Assembly (NCBI GenBank): GCA_046542255.1
Contig: JBKHBT010000001.1
Span: 61,350-125,349, forward strand
Direction: 5' to 3'
DNA: 64,000 nucleotides
Source: JBKHBT01 sp046542255
Lineage (GTDB): Bacteria > UBP14 > UBA6098 > JBKHBT01
How positions within the stretch are numbered: position 1 is the first letter of the stretch; each line of letters starts with the position of its first letter. Of the stretch, positions 24,869-37,900 are shown piece by piece. The notes under the pieces are model-generated. The model was not told the origin of the DNA. It made no database searches and was given only the letters and a program-made list of their open reading frames with translations. A program made the translations under genes and the position numbers.

Positions 24869-27132
24869 AAAGATTTATATTTTTGATATTTATGGCCGCT
24901 TTGCTTTTTTCATTTACCGACTGGAAATACTGGCGTGATATAAACTATATCGAACAAATGGAATATTTCCAGGATAATATTTATCTTGGAAGCCAAAATG
25001 GCTTTGGAAGAACAAATCCTTATGACTTCGATGATTTTGAAGTATTCACAGCTATTGATGGTTTTGCAGGTACGAGGATATCGAATCTATCTGCCAATGA
25101 TGAGCATATCTGGTATTCAACCTATGAAGGATATCTTGGAAGATATGATGGCTATAATTTCGAGATTTTTTTTGATTTGGTTCGTGATGACTATAGAATA
25201 AATGACTTTTTATTGTTAGAAGAAAGATTGCTTGTTGCTACCAATAAAGGCCTTCTGGAAATCGAGATTTTGGATAATTTTCTTGTGGCTCGAATAGAGA
25301 AAGTCATCGACCAGATTGCGAATTTCCCAAGAGAAAGCGATGTCTATTGCCTATTTTTTCGAAACGATAGCCTTTGGGCTGGTATGACATCGGGAGCCGC
25401 AAGAATAAACATCGATGATGATATGAGAGTTTCATCGAATTGGTCCAGCTATGAGTCGTCAAGAGCTGTTAAGGCTTTTGGCTTCTACCATAACAAATAT
25501 TATCTGGGGCTTGAGTATCAGGACAGCGTTTCAAGTTTGGCGATTTTAGAAGATGGTATTATAGATACAATTAAAACCTCCTCGAGAACAACCAGGCCGA
25601 TAAATCAGATTTTTGTACAAAATGACACTTTCTGGATTGCTGGAGTAGATGGCATCTATGGAAATGCACCGGCATATATGACAGAACCGGACGCACAGCT
25701 TTATTGGCTTATGTCCACAGAAGGAGTAAATTACACATATTCTATTTTGCCACTGGATGGCAAGCTATACTTCGGCCTCAGAACAAAAGGTATAGGCTGG
25801 ATAAATCCTGAAACAGGTAGAATGGACAGCTATCGTTTTCCTACACCGACTGGTGGTACGTTCAATGCTATGGCAACTAGCGATGATCAGATCTGGGCTC
25901 TTTCGGCTTCAAATGGTGCAAATTATTACAATAGAAATGACTGGGAGATATTTAATTATAAATTATATGAGCATACAGACCCGGATATAGACAGTAGAAT
26001 GTCCAGCTTTCTTTATACTCTGACTTGCGCAGAATTTGACCACCGAGGAAATCTGTGGATGGGGTCGAGAGGATATGCAATAGGTATTTATAAAGGAGAT
26101 TCGGTTTGGAGTTTTCTGGATAGCGAAAATAGTATGATCGTCGGTAAAGAAGATAGCCCTGATTGGGAATATGTCCTTGATATCGCAGCAGATAGCGCAG
26201 GTAATATGTGGATTGTACAGGATAATCCTTATCATCGCTATCCGGTAATTGTTTTCAATGGTGAAGACCTGGAAGGCGAGGAGCTTTGGAAGATCCGTTC
26301 GGATTGGAGCCCATTGCCAGATATCGATAATCCGACATGCATCGATGTCAGGTCTAACAGGGCATGGATAGGAACCCATGAAGGCAGAATACTTGGAATA
26401 GACTGGCACTATGATCTTTTCGATACCCTCCGATATACATGGTATTATTATGTCTCAGAAGAAGTTACCGGTTATAGTGTCAATGATATCGAAATCGATA
26501 GCAGGCAGCATGTCTGGGCTGCGACAAATCTGGGCCTTGTGAGAATAGAGCCGGAAATCGATGAGGTTATACCAATTGATTTTCCTTCGAATCTATCGAC
26601 CGAGGTCAGAGCTGTCGAGCTTGATGACTGGGACAATATTTGGGTTGCTACCGATGACGGCGCTGCAGTAATTTCTGGCTTTTCTGGTGATATGACGATT
26701 TTTAAGAGCATGTATGATCCCGATGCTTCTGATGAAGAAAGATCGGGGCTTTTTTCAAATAATATCTACGATATCGGAATCGATCCCAGGACTCAGGATG
26801 TCTGGTTTTTATCCGAGGGTGGGATTTCGATACTTAGCAGAGAAATTAAACAGACCGAAGAAGTCGATGAAATCAAAGTTTATCCAAATCCGGTGAATTT
26901 CGGTATTGGGCAGGAAATGATTTTCTCAGAACTACCGGCAAATCCATATCTTACGATTTACACAACCAATGGCGACCCGGTTATTAACTACGATCCTTCA
27001 TATACCGACTTTGCCAATAGATTTATATGGGACGGTGCCAATGCAGCTGGCAATGAAGTTGCATCCGGAATATATATCTATACCATAAATGCAAATGATA
27101 AAGTAATAAAAGGGACTATTTTAGTAAAATGA
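24865..27132 (+). CDS. Secreted beta-propeller protein with Por-type sorting tail
   Basis: 755 residues with an N-terminal signal (MKRFIFLIFMAALLFSF). Many blades of two-component-regulator-propeller type are seen, for example NDEHIWYSTYEGYLGRYDG, GNLWMGSRG, NMWIVQDN, HVWAATNLGLVRIE and NIWVATDDGAAVIS. From about residue 668 a C-terminal domain starts VYPNPVNFG and ends SGIYIYTINANDKVIKGTILVK, the pattern of Por secretion (type IX) tails. Two propellers plus such a tail is also the layout of PorZ of the type IX system, so it may be PorZ-like, but this is inference. Coupled by ATGA overlaps to lnt before and to the acyltransferase after. Confidence 0.78.
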   Translation: MKRFIFLIFMAALLFSFTDWKYWRDINYIEQMEYFQDNIYLGSQNGFGRTNPYDFDDFEVFTAIDGFAGTRISNLSANDEHIWYSTYEGYLGRYDGYNFEIFFDLVRDDYRINDFLLLEERLLVATNKGLLEIEILDNFLVARIEKVIDQIANFPRESDVYCLFFRNDSLWAGMTSGAARINIDDDMRVSSNWSSYESSRAVKAFGFYHNKYYLGLEYQDSVSSLAILEDGIIDTIKTSSRTTRPINQIFVQNDTFWIAGVDGIYGNAPAYMTEPDAQLYWLMSTEGVNYTYSILPLDGKLYFGLRTKGIGWINPETGRMDSYRFPTPTGGTFNAMATSDDQIWALSASNGANYYNRNDWEIFNYKLYEHTDPDIDSRMSSFLYTLTCAEFDHRGNLWMGSRGYAIGIYKGDSVWSFLDSENSMIVGKEDSPDWEYVLDIAADSAGNMWIVQDNPYHRYPVIVFNGEDLEGEELWKIRSDWSPLPDIDNPTCIDVRSNRAWIGTHEGRILGIDWHYDLFDTLRYTWYYYVSEEVTGYSVNDIEIDSRQHVWAATNLGLVRIEPEIDEVIPIDFPSNLSTEVRAVELDDWDNIWVATDDGAAVISGFSGDMTIFKSMYDPDASDEERSGLFSNNIYDIGIDPRTQDVWFLSEGGISILSREIKQTEEVDEIKVYPNPVNFGIGQEMIFSELPANPYLTIYTTNGDPVINYDPSYTDFANRFIWDGANAAGNEVASGIYIYTINANDKVIKGTILVK

Positions 27133-28103
27133 CAAAATTCGATGTAATCCAATACGATAATTCATTAAGAGATAAATGGCAGGATTTTCTGGAAAGGTCC
27201 AATACCGGCCATCTTTTTCACGACCAGAGGTTTTTTGAATATCATCCAAAAGATAGATTTGTCAATAATCATCTTCTTTTCCATAAAGGCAATAAGATAA
27301 AAGCACTTCTTACCGGTACTATTAGTGAAGATGAGCAGGGCAGAAATATCTATGTTTCTCATAGTGGAGCATCCTATGGTGGCTTTGTCTTACCATTAGA
27401 TAGTGGTATAAAAGATGCACATAATATTATGGAAGCTCTTCTGGAATATCTGCATGATAATGATTTTGACGGCCTACGAATTACCTTTGCACCAATTTTT
27501 TATTCTGAGATGCCAAATCATCATATCGAATTTGTAATGCTTAAGAATAGTTTTGAGATTGTCCGTTCTGAGCTTTCCAGCATTGTTCATTTCCAGGATA
27601 CTATCGATGATAATTTTGCACTTTTCAGGCCTTCCACCAGGACAGCAACAAGAAAAGCACTTAAAGAAGGTGTCGAGGTCCGTTTCAATGAAAACTGGGT
27701 TGAATTCTATGAAATATTGGAAAAAAATCTCGCCATGCGTCACGATGTCAAACCGACTCATACTCTGGATGAACTTTTGAAACTAAAAAAACTTATTCCC
27801 GGCAGAATCAAGCTACTATCATCATTCAAAGATGATAAAATGCTTGCTGGGGTTGTTACATTCGAACTAAACGAGAAAGCGATTCTTGCTTTTTATATCA
27901 GCCATAGAAAGGAATACCAGAAACTTCGTCCATTGAATATCCTTTTCTATGAACTTTTCAAATGGGGCATCGAATCCGGTTATGAATTTCTGGATTTCGG
28001 TACCTATACCCTCGATATGGAACCTAATTTTGGTCTTGCACGATTCAAAGAAGGATTTGGTGCTCGCGGTATTTTCCGAAGCACCTGGATGAAGATTTTC
28101 TAA
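27129..28103 (+). CDS. FemAB/GNAT-type acyltransferase
   Basis: 324 residues, cytoplasmic. It has the double-GNAT layout of FemAB-related proteins: an N-terminal half with HLFHDQRFFEYHP and GASYGGFVLP, the central RPSTRTATRKALKEGVEV typical of peptidoglycan-bridge or exopolysaccharide-linked members, and a C-terminal half with KLRPLNILFYELFKWGIESGYEFLDFGT. Such enzymes use aminoacyl-tRNA or acyl-CoA to modify cell-wall or surface-polymer precursors. The substrate cannot be told. The start overlaps the preceding stop as ATGA. It ends the operon; no clear terminator follows. Confidence 0.75.
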   Translation: MTKFDVIQYDNSLRDKWQDFLERSNTGHLFHDQRFFEYHPKDRFVNNHLLFHKGNKIKALLTGTISEDEQGRNIYVSHSGASYGGFVLPLDSGIKDAHNIMEALLEYLHDNDFDGLRITFAPIFYSEMPNHHIEFVMLKNSFEIVRSELSSIVHFQDTIDDNFALFRPSTRTATRKALKEGVEVRFNENWVEFYEILEKNLAMRHDVKPTHTLDELLKLKKLIPGRIKLLSSFKDDKMLAGVVTFELNEKAILAFYISHRKEYQKLRPLNILFYELFKWGIESGYEFLDFGTYTLDMEPNFGLARFKEGFGARGIFRSTWMKIF

Positions 28104-28204
28104 AGAGAAAACGCCAAAAAAGTTGTCGAGTAATCATTGTTTTCATATAAAGGCAATATGGATAACTTAATAATATTTGAATTAATTTTGTCTTTCGGGC
28201 TTAA

Positions 28205-28315
28205 AATCCAGACAATGCGCTGTTCTGCATTGTCATACTTTTCAGGCTAAAACATCAGTAAAGCCTTTTGGGTATATATATTAAGTATTATATGTTATAT
28301 ATGGCTTTAAAAGAG
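28205..28315 (+). repeat. Dispersed intergenic element, copy 2
   Basis: This 111-bp stretch is the inverted copy of 13583-13701. It carries the GACAATGC/GCATTGTC hairpin at its left end (one change from copy 1 in the ninth pair) and TAAAGCC/GGCTTTA arms around a TA-rich core that is 8 bp shorter than in copy 1. It lies about 660 bp before the giant gene. It has no coding capacity. Confidence 0.85.
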
Positions 28316-28595
28316 AAAAATTGAAGCATTGCATTTGATTTAGATATATATATAAATTATGCATAAAAAAATATACGACTTCTATAAACTCTGACATTAT
28401 AAAGTTTTATGAGCACTTTTTGCGGAGATTGTTTTTTTTATGTAAAGTGAGTCAAAAATAGTCTTATAAATGATATGTAAATACAAATTTTCTAAAAAAT
28501 TAAAGAGTTAACAATAAATCTATACGCTAAAAATTGTCTTTCTATATAGTTGTTATTTTTGAAAAAAAAGCGGATTATTTAAGATAAATTATTAT

Positions 28596-28613
28596 GTCTT
28601 TACCTGTAAAGAC
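28596..28613. promoter_or_regulatory. 18-bp palindrome, possible operator
   Basis: GTCTTTAC-CT-GTAAAGAC is a perfect inverted repeat in the long spacer ahead of the giant gene. Its TTTAC/GTAAA core resembles the repeat at 13860-13875 before the HD-GYP gene. It may bind a dimeric regulator; the binding protein is unknown. Confidence 0.35.
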
Positions 28614-28911
28614 GATGCAAGAGAAGAGAATTTTAAATTCATAGACATTGCAATAATTGCATAAACAATACTACAAAAATCGCTGCAAACCCTAGCAATT
28701 TATGCACTTAAGGCGAATTGTTAGCTTGTTTAGCAAAAGGCTTGTTAATAAAGGAGATAGGGGAAAAAGGATGGTAATCAACCATGTCTTAAGATATCTG
28801 TAAATCCATACATAGCAGACAAATAGACATTGAATTTAAACCAATTAGGCAGCATACATCTATAATGTCTTACTATAAGGTCAAATAAAATAAAAAAAAT
28901 TTACATTTTTC

Positions 28912-28939
28912 TTGACTATGGTAAAACTATCTGTATATT
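28912..28939 (+). promoter_or_regulatory. Sigma-70-type promoter of the giant gene
   Basis: TTGACT (28912-28917) and TATATT (28934-28939) are 16 bp apart. The leader would be about 30 bases, with AGGAGGT (28963-28969) seven bases before the ATG. The boxes and spacing are the same as those of the promoter at 9464-9491. Confidence 0.65.
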
Positions 28940-28976
28940 GACTAATACAAGTATACTGACTTAGGAGGTCTTTATC

Positions 28977-31900
28977 ATGAATAAAAATACTGTTTTTGCG
29001 TTTTTGCTGTTTGTATTAATCTTATCTACAACCTTATTTTGGTTTGCATGCCAAAAAACTTCTAATCCCATTGGGGTTCAGGAAGATAAAAATTGGATTA
29101 TTGATTCTCTTTATACCGTTCCATCGAGTTTTCCTTATCAGGGGATTGGGTATGTATATGCAGATGTAGTCGATGAAGAGACTGGCGAACCATGCGATGA
29201 TCCATCGATTTATGTTACATTTTCCAGTCCCAATGATACCAGTATTTTTAGCAATTCCATTTCTTATGTCAATAGCGATGGAATCGCTGCCTCTCGAGTC
29301 AGTCTGAGAAATATTACCGATACAACTGAAACCCTGGTTGTTATAGATGCGACTATTGAATATCCCAATACAGACTATGAAAGTTATTATCTAAGCGTTG
29401 GTGACCAGGCAGCATCTAAAGCTGCTGATATCGAGCTGGAGGCAAGGCCGGATACCGTTTTTGCTGATTCGTATGATACCGTTATGGTCTCTTGCACAGT
29501 AATCGATTCATTTGGAAGCACGATTGAAAATGTCAGGGTTTACCTTGAAAGCGTAAGCCGAAATTTCACTATTCCATCTGGCAATTATTATACCGATGAA
29601 ACCGGAGTAGCGCATGTGCCGATTCCGGCGCCAACTGCGCCGGGTGAAGGCGTTCTTCGGGCTTATGTATATGGAGCCGCAGAAACTATCGTAGATGATA
29701 CTGTTAGTTTCTGGTTCATTCCTGAGGCACCTGTTAGTAATATACAGCTTACTTCCGATGATATGCAGATTCCTGCCGATGGAATTTCTACTACAACGCT
29801 ATCGGCAAGAGTAATGGTCGGTGAACCTTCTGCGCCTGCTCCCGATGGAACACCGGTTACATTCGAATCTGATAATGGTTCTTTCCAGGACTATGTTTTC
29901 GCAACAAGAAGAAATCCTAATCCATCCGAAGCAGAAGGCGATGGTATTCAGGAGAGCCAGTCGAGCTGGACTGCATATACCGAAGACGGAGTAGCGAGAG
30001 TGATTTTGGTTAGTTCCACCGAAGCAGATTCTGTTACAATTACCGCAACCTCAGATCTTGTAACTGCAGAACATACGATTTTATTTACACCGGGCGAACC
30101 TGCTATCATAGAGCTTGAATCCAATGAATCTTCTTTGATTGCAGATGCTTCGGATACAACTTCGCTAACAGCTACAGTGTATGACGAATATAGAAATACT
30201 GTCAATGCCGGGATCACGATTGAATTCGATGCCGATATTGGCTTTACTTCTCCTGCGGCCTCGAATACCAATGTTAATGGTGTCGCGAGGTCTTTACTCA
30301 GAAGTGCTAATTCTTCGGGATTAGCTACAATCACAGCTTCATATGGTTCGATTGTAGATCAAGTCGAGGTCATCTATCGTTCGACTACGCCACAAAGGCT
30401 GACAATGACTGTCGAACCGAATGAGCTACTCGCAGATGGCTCCGAAACGGCAACTGTCCGAGTCCAGGCTTTGGATGAAAACTATATCGCAGTTACCGAT
30501 GGCGTTCCGATATCATTCGAGACTAATAAGGGAAGCTTCAGTCCTGCAGCATCTTACTTAGAGAGGCCTTTCGAGAATGATGATAACGATGAGATAAATA
30601 CCGATGGAATCGATGATGATGATTTGCGGATGTCGATTAGCGAAGCGATGCTGGAAGATGATTTTGTCGCGTTGACAGAAGGAGGCTTCGCAGAGGTTAC
30701 TCTCAGGAGTGATACTATTGCTGGAGTCGCTGTCGTCAGAAGTTTCCACATGACAGGCGATAGTTACGATGCAATAGATACTGCCAGAGTTCCTTTCTAT
30801 CCAGGGCCACCACAAAGAGTTGAAGTGTCTTTCTACCATGATACGATAACTGCCAATGGAGCAGACACAACTACTGTTTATGCAACAGTTTACGATGAAT
30901 ATAATAATAGCATCGGTAGTGGCTATACAGTTGATTTCTCTACAGTAGAAGGTTCTGTTTTCCCGACTTCGCAGACCACAGGCTCCGATGGTATTGCAAG
31001 AACCAAACTGACATCCAGCCTTAATTCTGGAATGCACTATATTACAGCTACGGCTTCCGGGATAACAGCCAATACAAATATCTATTTTGAAGCATCCCGG
31101 CCAGCAGAAATAACGCTTAGAGCCGATGCCTATACTATGCCGGCAGATGGTATATCAGAGAATATTCTTACAGCCTATCTTTACGATGCTGCCGGAAGGC
31201 CTGTCTCCAACGGGACCAGAGTGGAATTTGCCTGTTCTTTGGGTGAATTCAGCCTTTCTTCTTTGTATCGTAGAGGAATTAGCGAAGAAGAGCCGGGCGA
31301 TGGAAGAAAAATCGGCCATGGTTTGCGTAGCTTCTCTACAATGGATTCAGAAGAGATTTATTATGCTTATACCGAAGATGGCCAGGTTTCTGCCAGCCTC
31401 ATCAGCCCAACTTCAGAAAGTACTGATACTTCTATTTATGCCAAAGTTGTAACCGATTCGATTATACCACCGGCTGACACGCTTGTTTTAGCAGATACTA
31501 TATCGATTTCTTACATATCCGGTGATATTTCAAGAATTGGAGTTGTTGCAGCACCGACAAGTATTACTAATGATAGCTCCGAAATTACCGCGACTTTATA
31601 TGATGAGCATGATAATCCAATGGGCGAAGGAATACTCGTTGAGTTTTCCACTACAATGGGTTCTGTTAATTCGCCAATAGTAACCGATACATTGGGCCAG
31701 GCAAAAACATACCTATTCCCGGGTTCCGAGACAGGTACAGCTACGGTTACCGCAAGAGCTGGCGAGGTTTCAGGTTTTGTTAATGTAAATATTAGGCCGG
31801 TGAATGTCGGTGAAATTTACCTTTCTCTCTCATCATCAGAAATGACAGTAGATGGCGAGACAATCGACCTCGAAGCCTATGTTACAGACGCAGACGGTTA

Positions 31901-34900
31901 TCCAGTATCCGATAGTACACCAATACATTTCGAAAGTACAATTGGCGAGGTGATGCCAGTCGTCGATAATACGGCGAGAGGACTGGCAATATCTCAGTTA
32001 TCTCCTACTGGCATTATTGGCAAAGATACTGTGATTGCAAGATTTGATACTTCCGTTGCAGATACTGCTTTCATTAAAATTAAAGCCGGTGCTCCAGCAA
32101 GTATCGTTATGGATGTTATGCCCGATACGATGTACACTGGTGGATTACCATCCGGGCAGGTTTGCGCAACTGTCAGAGATGTTTATGATAATATTGTAGC
32201 ATTTGGCACTGTGATTAATTTCGAAATTGGTGAAGGAGCGATTATTCCACAAGCGCCTACCGATAGCTCAGGTATTGCAACAGCGACTGTTACATCTCCT
32301 TTAGAGCCGGGAGCTACATACATTACAGCAAGCTATGGCGGTGTTTCTTCGACTGTACCGGTGGTTTTCGAAAGCTCACCTGCATCAGAAATTATTTTGA
32401 CAGCTTCCAGCAATGAGATTACTTTGGATGAAATATGTTCTCTAACGGTTGTTGCTATCGACACAATCAGTGGTGTAATAAGCGATGGTGTCCGGGTTAA
32501 TTTCATAAGTGATTTTAGTGATATTGTACCTCCAATCGCTTTTATCGAAGATGGCGAAGCTGTTTCTTATGCCTATCCAAATGAAGTAAATACTGATAGA
32601 ATCGTTGCAATAGTTGGAGAACTTGCCGACACTGTCGAAGTCAACTATAATCCGGGAGATGTTACCAGAATCGAGATTACTTCTGATGAAAGCTGGATAT
32701 ATGCCAATGGTTCATCCCGGACAACAGTGAGAGCAAGATGTTATGATTCAGAAGATAATCCTGTCGACAGAGGCGTCAGGCTCGATTTTAGTTCTACGAT
32801 GGGTGAGCTTATACCTTCATCGGGAATAGGAATAACAAATTCTAGCGGTGAAGCTACAATAATTTTGCAAAGCAGTACAGAACCAGGCACTGCTGTTATC
32901 CAGGCTACATATGAGGATCTTATTGAATTTGTTAATATAGATTTTATCCGTTCCGGTGCTGATGAGGTAATACTCCTTCCATCATCCAGAAGCTTCAAGA
33001 TTGGTGACAATGTTACTCTTAGAACTTTAGTCTATGATGAATTGGGTGATCCAATTACAGATGATACTCCTGTCGAATTATACAGCATTCTAACAGATCC
33101 TATTGGTATTCCAGTACCATCCAGGCCAAGAACCATAGATGGCGAAGCGTTAAGCGTTCTCTCTGATCGTGGCGAAGTGGGGGTTGAGACAATTGTTGCA
33201 AATGTAGATTCTGCATACGATACAGTTTCAATAGAAATAAAACCTGGTGATCCTGCAAGGATAGAGCTTTCTGCTACGAGTTCTTTCCTATTCGCTAATG
33301 GTTCGCATACTTGCGACATTGAAGCAACCGTTTATGATGATAATGATAACCTGCTTCATTCCGGACAGATAGTCAATTTTAGCACATCTATGGGAGAACT
33401 GGGTTCGTCTGTTGGCGTTACGAGTGACTCGGGTGTTGCGGCTGTAGAACTTCAGTCGGGAACCGAAGAAGGCACATGTGTTGTGCAGGCTTATATCGGC
33501 GATATCGTAGCTATCGAGACGATCGACTTTATGGCATCCAATGCAGGCAATATTCAAATTATACCATCATCCAATAGAATCACACTCGGAGAGATTGACA
33601 CAGTTTTGGTCATGGTACAGGATACCGATGGTTTACCAATTTCTGATGATACACCTGTTATTCTGGAGAGCTTAAATGATTTCTTGATTCCAATACCTGG
33701 CGTAATAAGGACATTAGATGGTGAAGCTACAGGTTATCTCTATACTGCCGGAGAGCCTGGAGTAGATACAGTAATAGCATATTCTGATCCTGAGACAGCA
33801 TCGGTCGAAATAACAGTTCTGCCTGGCGAGGCAGAATTGATCGAATTGGAAGCGCTACACAATCCAATACTTGCAAATGGAAGAGACACTTCTCGTATTC
33901 GCGCTACAATCAAAGATTCTGATGGTAACAATCTTGGCGCTGGCCAGAGAGTCGATTTCACGACTACAAAAGGCGAAATCCAATCAACCGGAATTACAAA
34001 TATCGATGGTGAAGCCGAGGTACTATTAACAGCAGGTTATGAAGATGGTACTGCCTATGTCGAAGCGACTTATGAAGATTTATCACAAATTGTCGAAGTT
34101 CAATTGAGTGGCTCTGAAGCTTTTTGGCTCGAACTTATGCCATCTACCAACAGGCTTAGACTTGGAAATACCTGTACATTGGATGTTATTGCATATGATG
34201 CCTTATTCGAACCGGTAACCGATGGTTCACAGGTGTTATTTAGAAGCGATTCTGGCGTTGGACTGGTAATTCCACCCGCAACAACTACAACAGATGGCCA
34301 GACCAGATCATTTTTGTATTCGAATGAGCAAATAGGCAGGGATAGTATTTCTGCAAATATGATAGGTGCCAATGATGGCTCCTGGATTGAATTCATTGCC
34401 GGCGACCCTGCTCAGATATCAATAGAACCAGCAAGAGTTGACCTGTTTGCTGATGGATTAGATACCACACAGATCAAAGTTACAGTCTTTGATGAAGACT
34501 CTTTCCGAGTCAGCAGTGGAATCGAAGTCGATTTGGAAACAACTTCGGGAACAATCGAACCTTTGACATCATATACAAATAGCAGCGGCGAAGCTTTCGC
34601 TACTTTTACTGCGCCAACTGTTCCAACTACTGCCTATATTACCGCTACCGTTCGAGATATCGAAGCAAATGCTTTGATTAATATCGAAAGGTCCGAACTC
34701 GGTAGCATTAGTATCATTCCAAGCAAAACAAGAATGTCGTTGGGAGAAAGCTGTACTCTGGATGTTTTCGTCTATGATGATTCAGAATCCTATATTTCAG
34801 ACGGAACAAGGGTCAGTTTCAGGTCGGAAATTGGTTTTATAACTCCGCCAATTGTGGAAACTTCTGATGGACATGTACAATCGATTTTGCATACCAGAAG

Positions 34901-37900
34901 GGATGTCGGAACCGATATCGTTACAGCAAGTGTTGGCGGAATCGATTCTACTATCGAGATTAATTTTGTTTCTGGTAAGCCAGCTACTATCGAATTAAAC
35001 CCGGACGAGAATCCTATCTATGCCAATGGTTATTCAAGGACAAGAATTGAAGCAACAGTCGAGGATGAATATGAAAATCCTGTCAAGGCAGGATACAGGA
35101 TTAATTTTAGCGCAACCTTGGGAGAACTCGAATCAGAGATTGGAGTAACCAATAGCTCAGGAATTGCCGAGGTTTACCTAAAGAGTGGAATCAGAACAGG
35201 TACATCGGTTATACAAGGTTGGTACAATGATATTAGCGGCCTTACGATGGTTTCTTTCGACCAGGATACTGCTGGAAGTATCGAGATTATACCTTCGAGC
35301 AGTTCGATAAGACTCGGTGAAATAGATACATTAACAATAATGGTGTTCGATACAGTCGGGATGCCGATTGCCGACGATACTCGAATCGAAGTAACACTCG
35401 ATACATCGAGTACCGGTATGGTAATACCGAGGGTATTATGGACTGAAGACGGTGAAGCGACTACTTATCTGTACACCACTGGCGATACTGGCAGAGCTAT
35501 TATTACAGCAGCCGTAGGAAGAACAACCGCAACAGAAACAATTGAAATCGAGGCAGGTACGGCTGATAATATCGAGCTCAGTGCTTCTGATTCTACTTTG
35601 CCTGCAAATGGTGTTACGAGAACGAATGTCGTAGCTAAAGTATTGGACGATGAGGGATATGTCTTAGGAGCAGGCCTTGTTGTCAATTTCACCACTACAA
35701 TGGGTACAATAGGCGCTGTTGCTGTAACAAATACAGATGGTGAAGCAACTACTACATTGACAGCATCAAATGATATTGGTGTTGCTCTCGTAGGAGCATC
35801 TTATGCAGGGGTCGAGCAATATATGAATGTAGAAATGGTTTATTCTGATATCGCATCTATCGATATGTTTATCGAACCATCGACAATAAATCTTGGTGAT
35901 AGCTCAATAATTAGTCTTTCTGTTCTTGATTCCGACTTTGAACCGGTTACCGATGGCACAAGACTGGAAGTAACTACTTCTCCATTCGGATATGTCCGTC
36001 CGAGAATTGTCAGAACTGTTGATGGTGAAACTCAGGCTATTTTTAAAGGCGATGGGTTGACTGGATCTGCAACAATAAGAGCATTCCAGGATAGCTCTGT
36101 TGAAATGGCTATGGATACTATAGAAGTTCTCCCTGGTATTCCTGCTAATATACAAGTTAATGCAATTGTAGATTCATTCTTATATGCCAATGGTGTGGAT
36201 ACTGCATCTATCATTGTCGAGGTTACAGATGCTGATGGCAATCCCGTTGGCGCCGGGCTAACTGTCGATCTCGAGACAGACCTTGGGACACTCATGCCAA
36301 ATATTGGAATTACAGATGACGATGGTATGGTACGAGTCCGTTATCGAGCAGCTAATTCTCCAGGACTTGCTCTTATAACAGCTACATGCGAAGGTGAAGA
36401 AGGACTTGAAACTATAGAACTTCGAGAAGCAAATGCGGATATAATCGAGCTTTTCTCGGACAGTCCAATCATACAAATTGGCGATACCGATACAATTTCG
36501 GCTTATGTCTATACTATAACTCCTGAAGAAGATACCTTATTCGTGTCTGATGGCACAAGAGTGAATTTCTCTACAGACAATGGTTTAATACTACCTCCAA
36601 GCTCTAATACTGTTGATGGATATGCTTTCAGCGTGCTTAGTACAGGTAGGGAACCAGGAGAAGCAACCATTGTTGCAAGAGTTGGAGATACGGTAGATTC
36701 TACAAAAGTACAGATATTAGCCGGCAGGCCCGACAGAATCATATTGGAGGCTGAAAGGAATGATCTTTATGCCAATGGCTTCGATGAGACTACAATAAAA
36801 GCAGTAGTCGTAGATGAAGATGGCAATTCTGTTGGCAGCGGGCTTGTTTTAAATTTCTCGACGGATCTGGGAACTGTTACTTCTGCCGCTATGACGCAGG
36901 ATGACGATACTGCTAGAGTAACATATACAGCCGCAAGCGAAATTGGAGTGGCAATAATTACAGCCGAATACGAAGGAATAACTTCGATTTTACCTATTAC
37001 TTTAGAAGAAGCTCCAATTGGAAATGTCGAATTAATACCATATAAAACAGAATTTGGCCTGACCGAAGTATGTACCTTGCAAGCCTTTGTAACCGATTCT
37101 GCTGGTAATGATATTGCAGATGGAACAAGAATTACATTTACCTCGAATCTCTGCCGAGTTGAGCCTCGTTATGGATATACCGAAAGAGGTATGGTTTTTG
37201 CTGTATTGTATCCAAGAGACTCGATAGGAATTGATACTGTCGAAGCAATATGTGGTGAACGAGATATGGCTAGAATAAAAATTCTGCCTGGAGAGCCCAG
37301 TGATATTTTACTTAATACCCAGTTTGATAGAATCTATGCAAATGGTTTCGACACAACCGATATTGCTGCTCAGGTTGTAGATATTTATGGTAATCCAGTT
37401 CTACCAGGTAAACTGGTTAACTTTACAACGGATTTAGGCTCGATTATTAGTGTCGGGATAACAGATTCCCTATCACCAGATTCTATGGGAATCGCAAAAT
37501 CTATATTGACCAGTGAATCAGTTCCTGGAATTGCTATTGTGAACGCTGAATGCGAAGGAGCTAGCGGTTCTATACCTGTCGAATTTATGGAATCTATCGT
37601 AGATGAAATGATTATTCATGCAGATGACAGAACATTATCTTATCGTGATACAACAAGTATCAGAGTAACTATGTTTGCAGGTGGTACATATGTTTCAGAT
37701 GGAACTATGGCATTTTTCAGCGCAGAGAATGGACAAGTCAGGCCTATCATTCAATCTACAACCGATGGCGAAGCGGTAGTTGAATTTTATGCTAATGATT
37801 CTCTTGGGCCTGCTTCTGTTACCGTTCATGCTGGAGATACATCAGCTAGTGAAACAGTAGATCTAACAATCGAACCAGGCATTCCTTCCCGAATTCAATT

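Larger units (their letters stand above)
28104..28976. other. 873-bp AT-rich intergenic region ahead of the giant gene
   Basis: It contains copy 2 of the dispersed element (28205-28315), an 18-bp palindrome (28596-28613), and the giant-gene promoter (28912-28939). A ten-codon frame at 28771 (MVINHVLRYL) has a purine-rich ribosome-like site, but it lies upstream of that promoter and is not supported as a gene. Other small palindromes (ATGGT/ACCAT near 28772) are within chance. The length and low GC set it apart from the rest of the window, where gaps are short. Confidence 0.55.

Noticed and set aside
28771..28803. Ten-codon leader peptide ahead of the giant gene
   Set aside because: It lies about 140 bp upstream of the better-supported promoter at 28912-28939, so it would not be on the giant-gene transcript.
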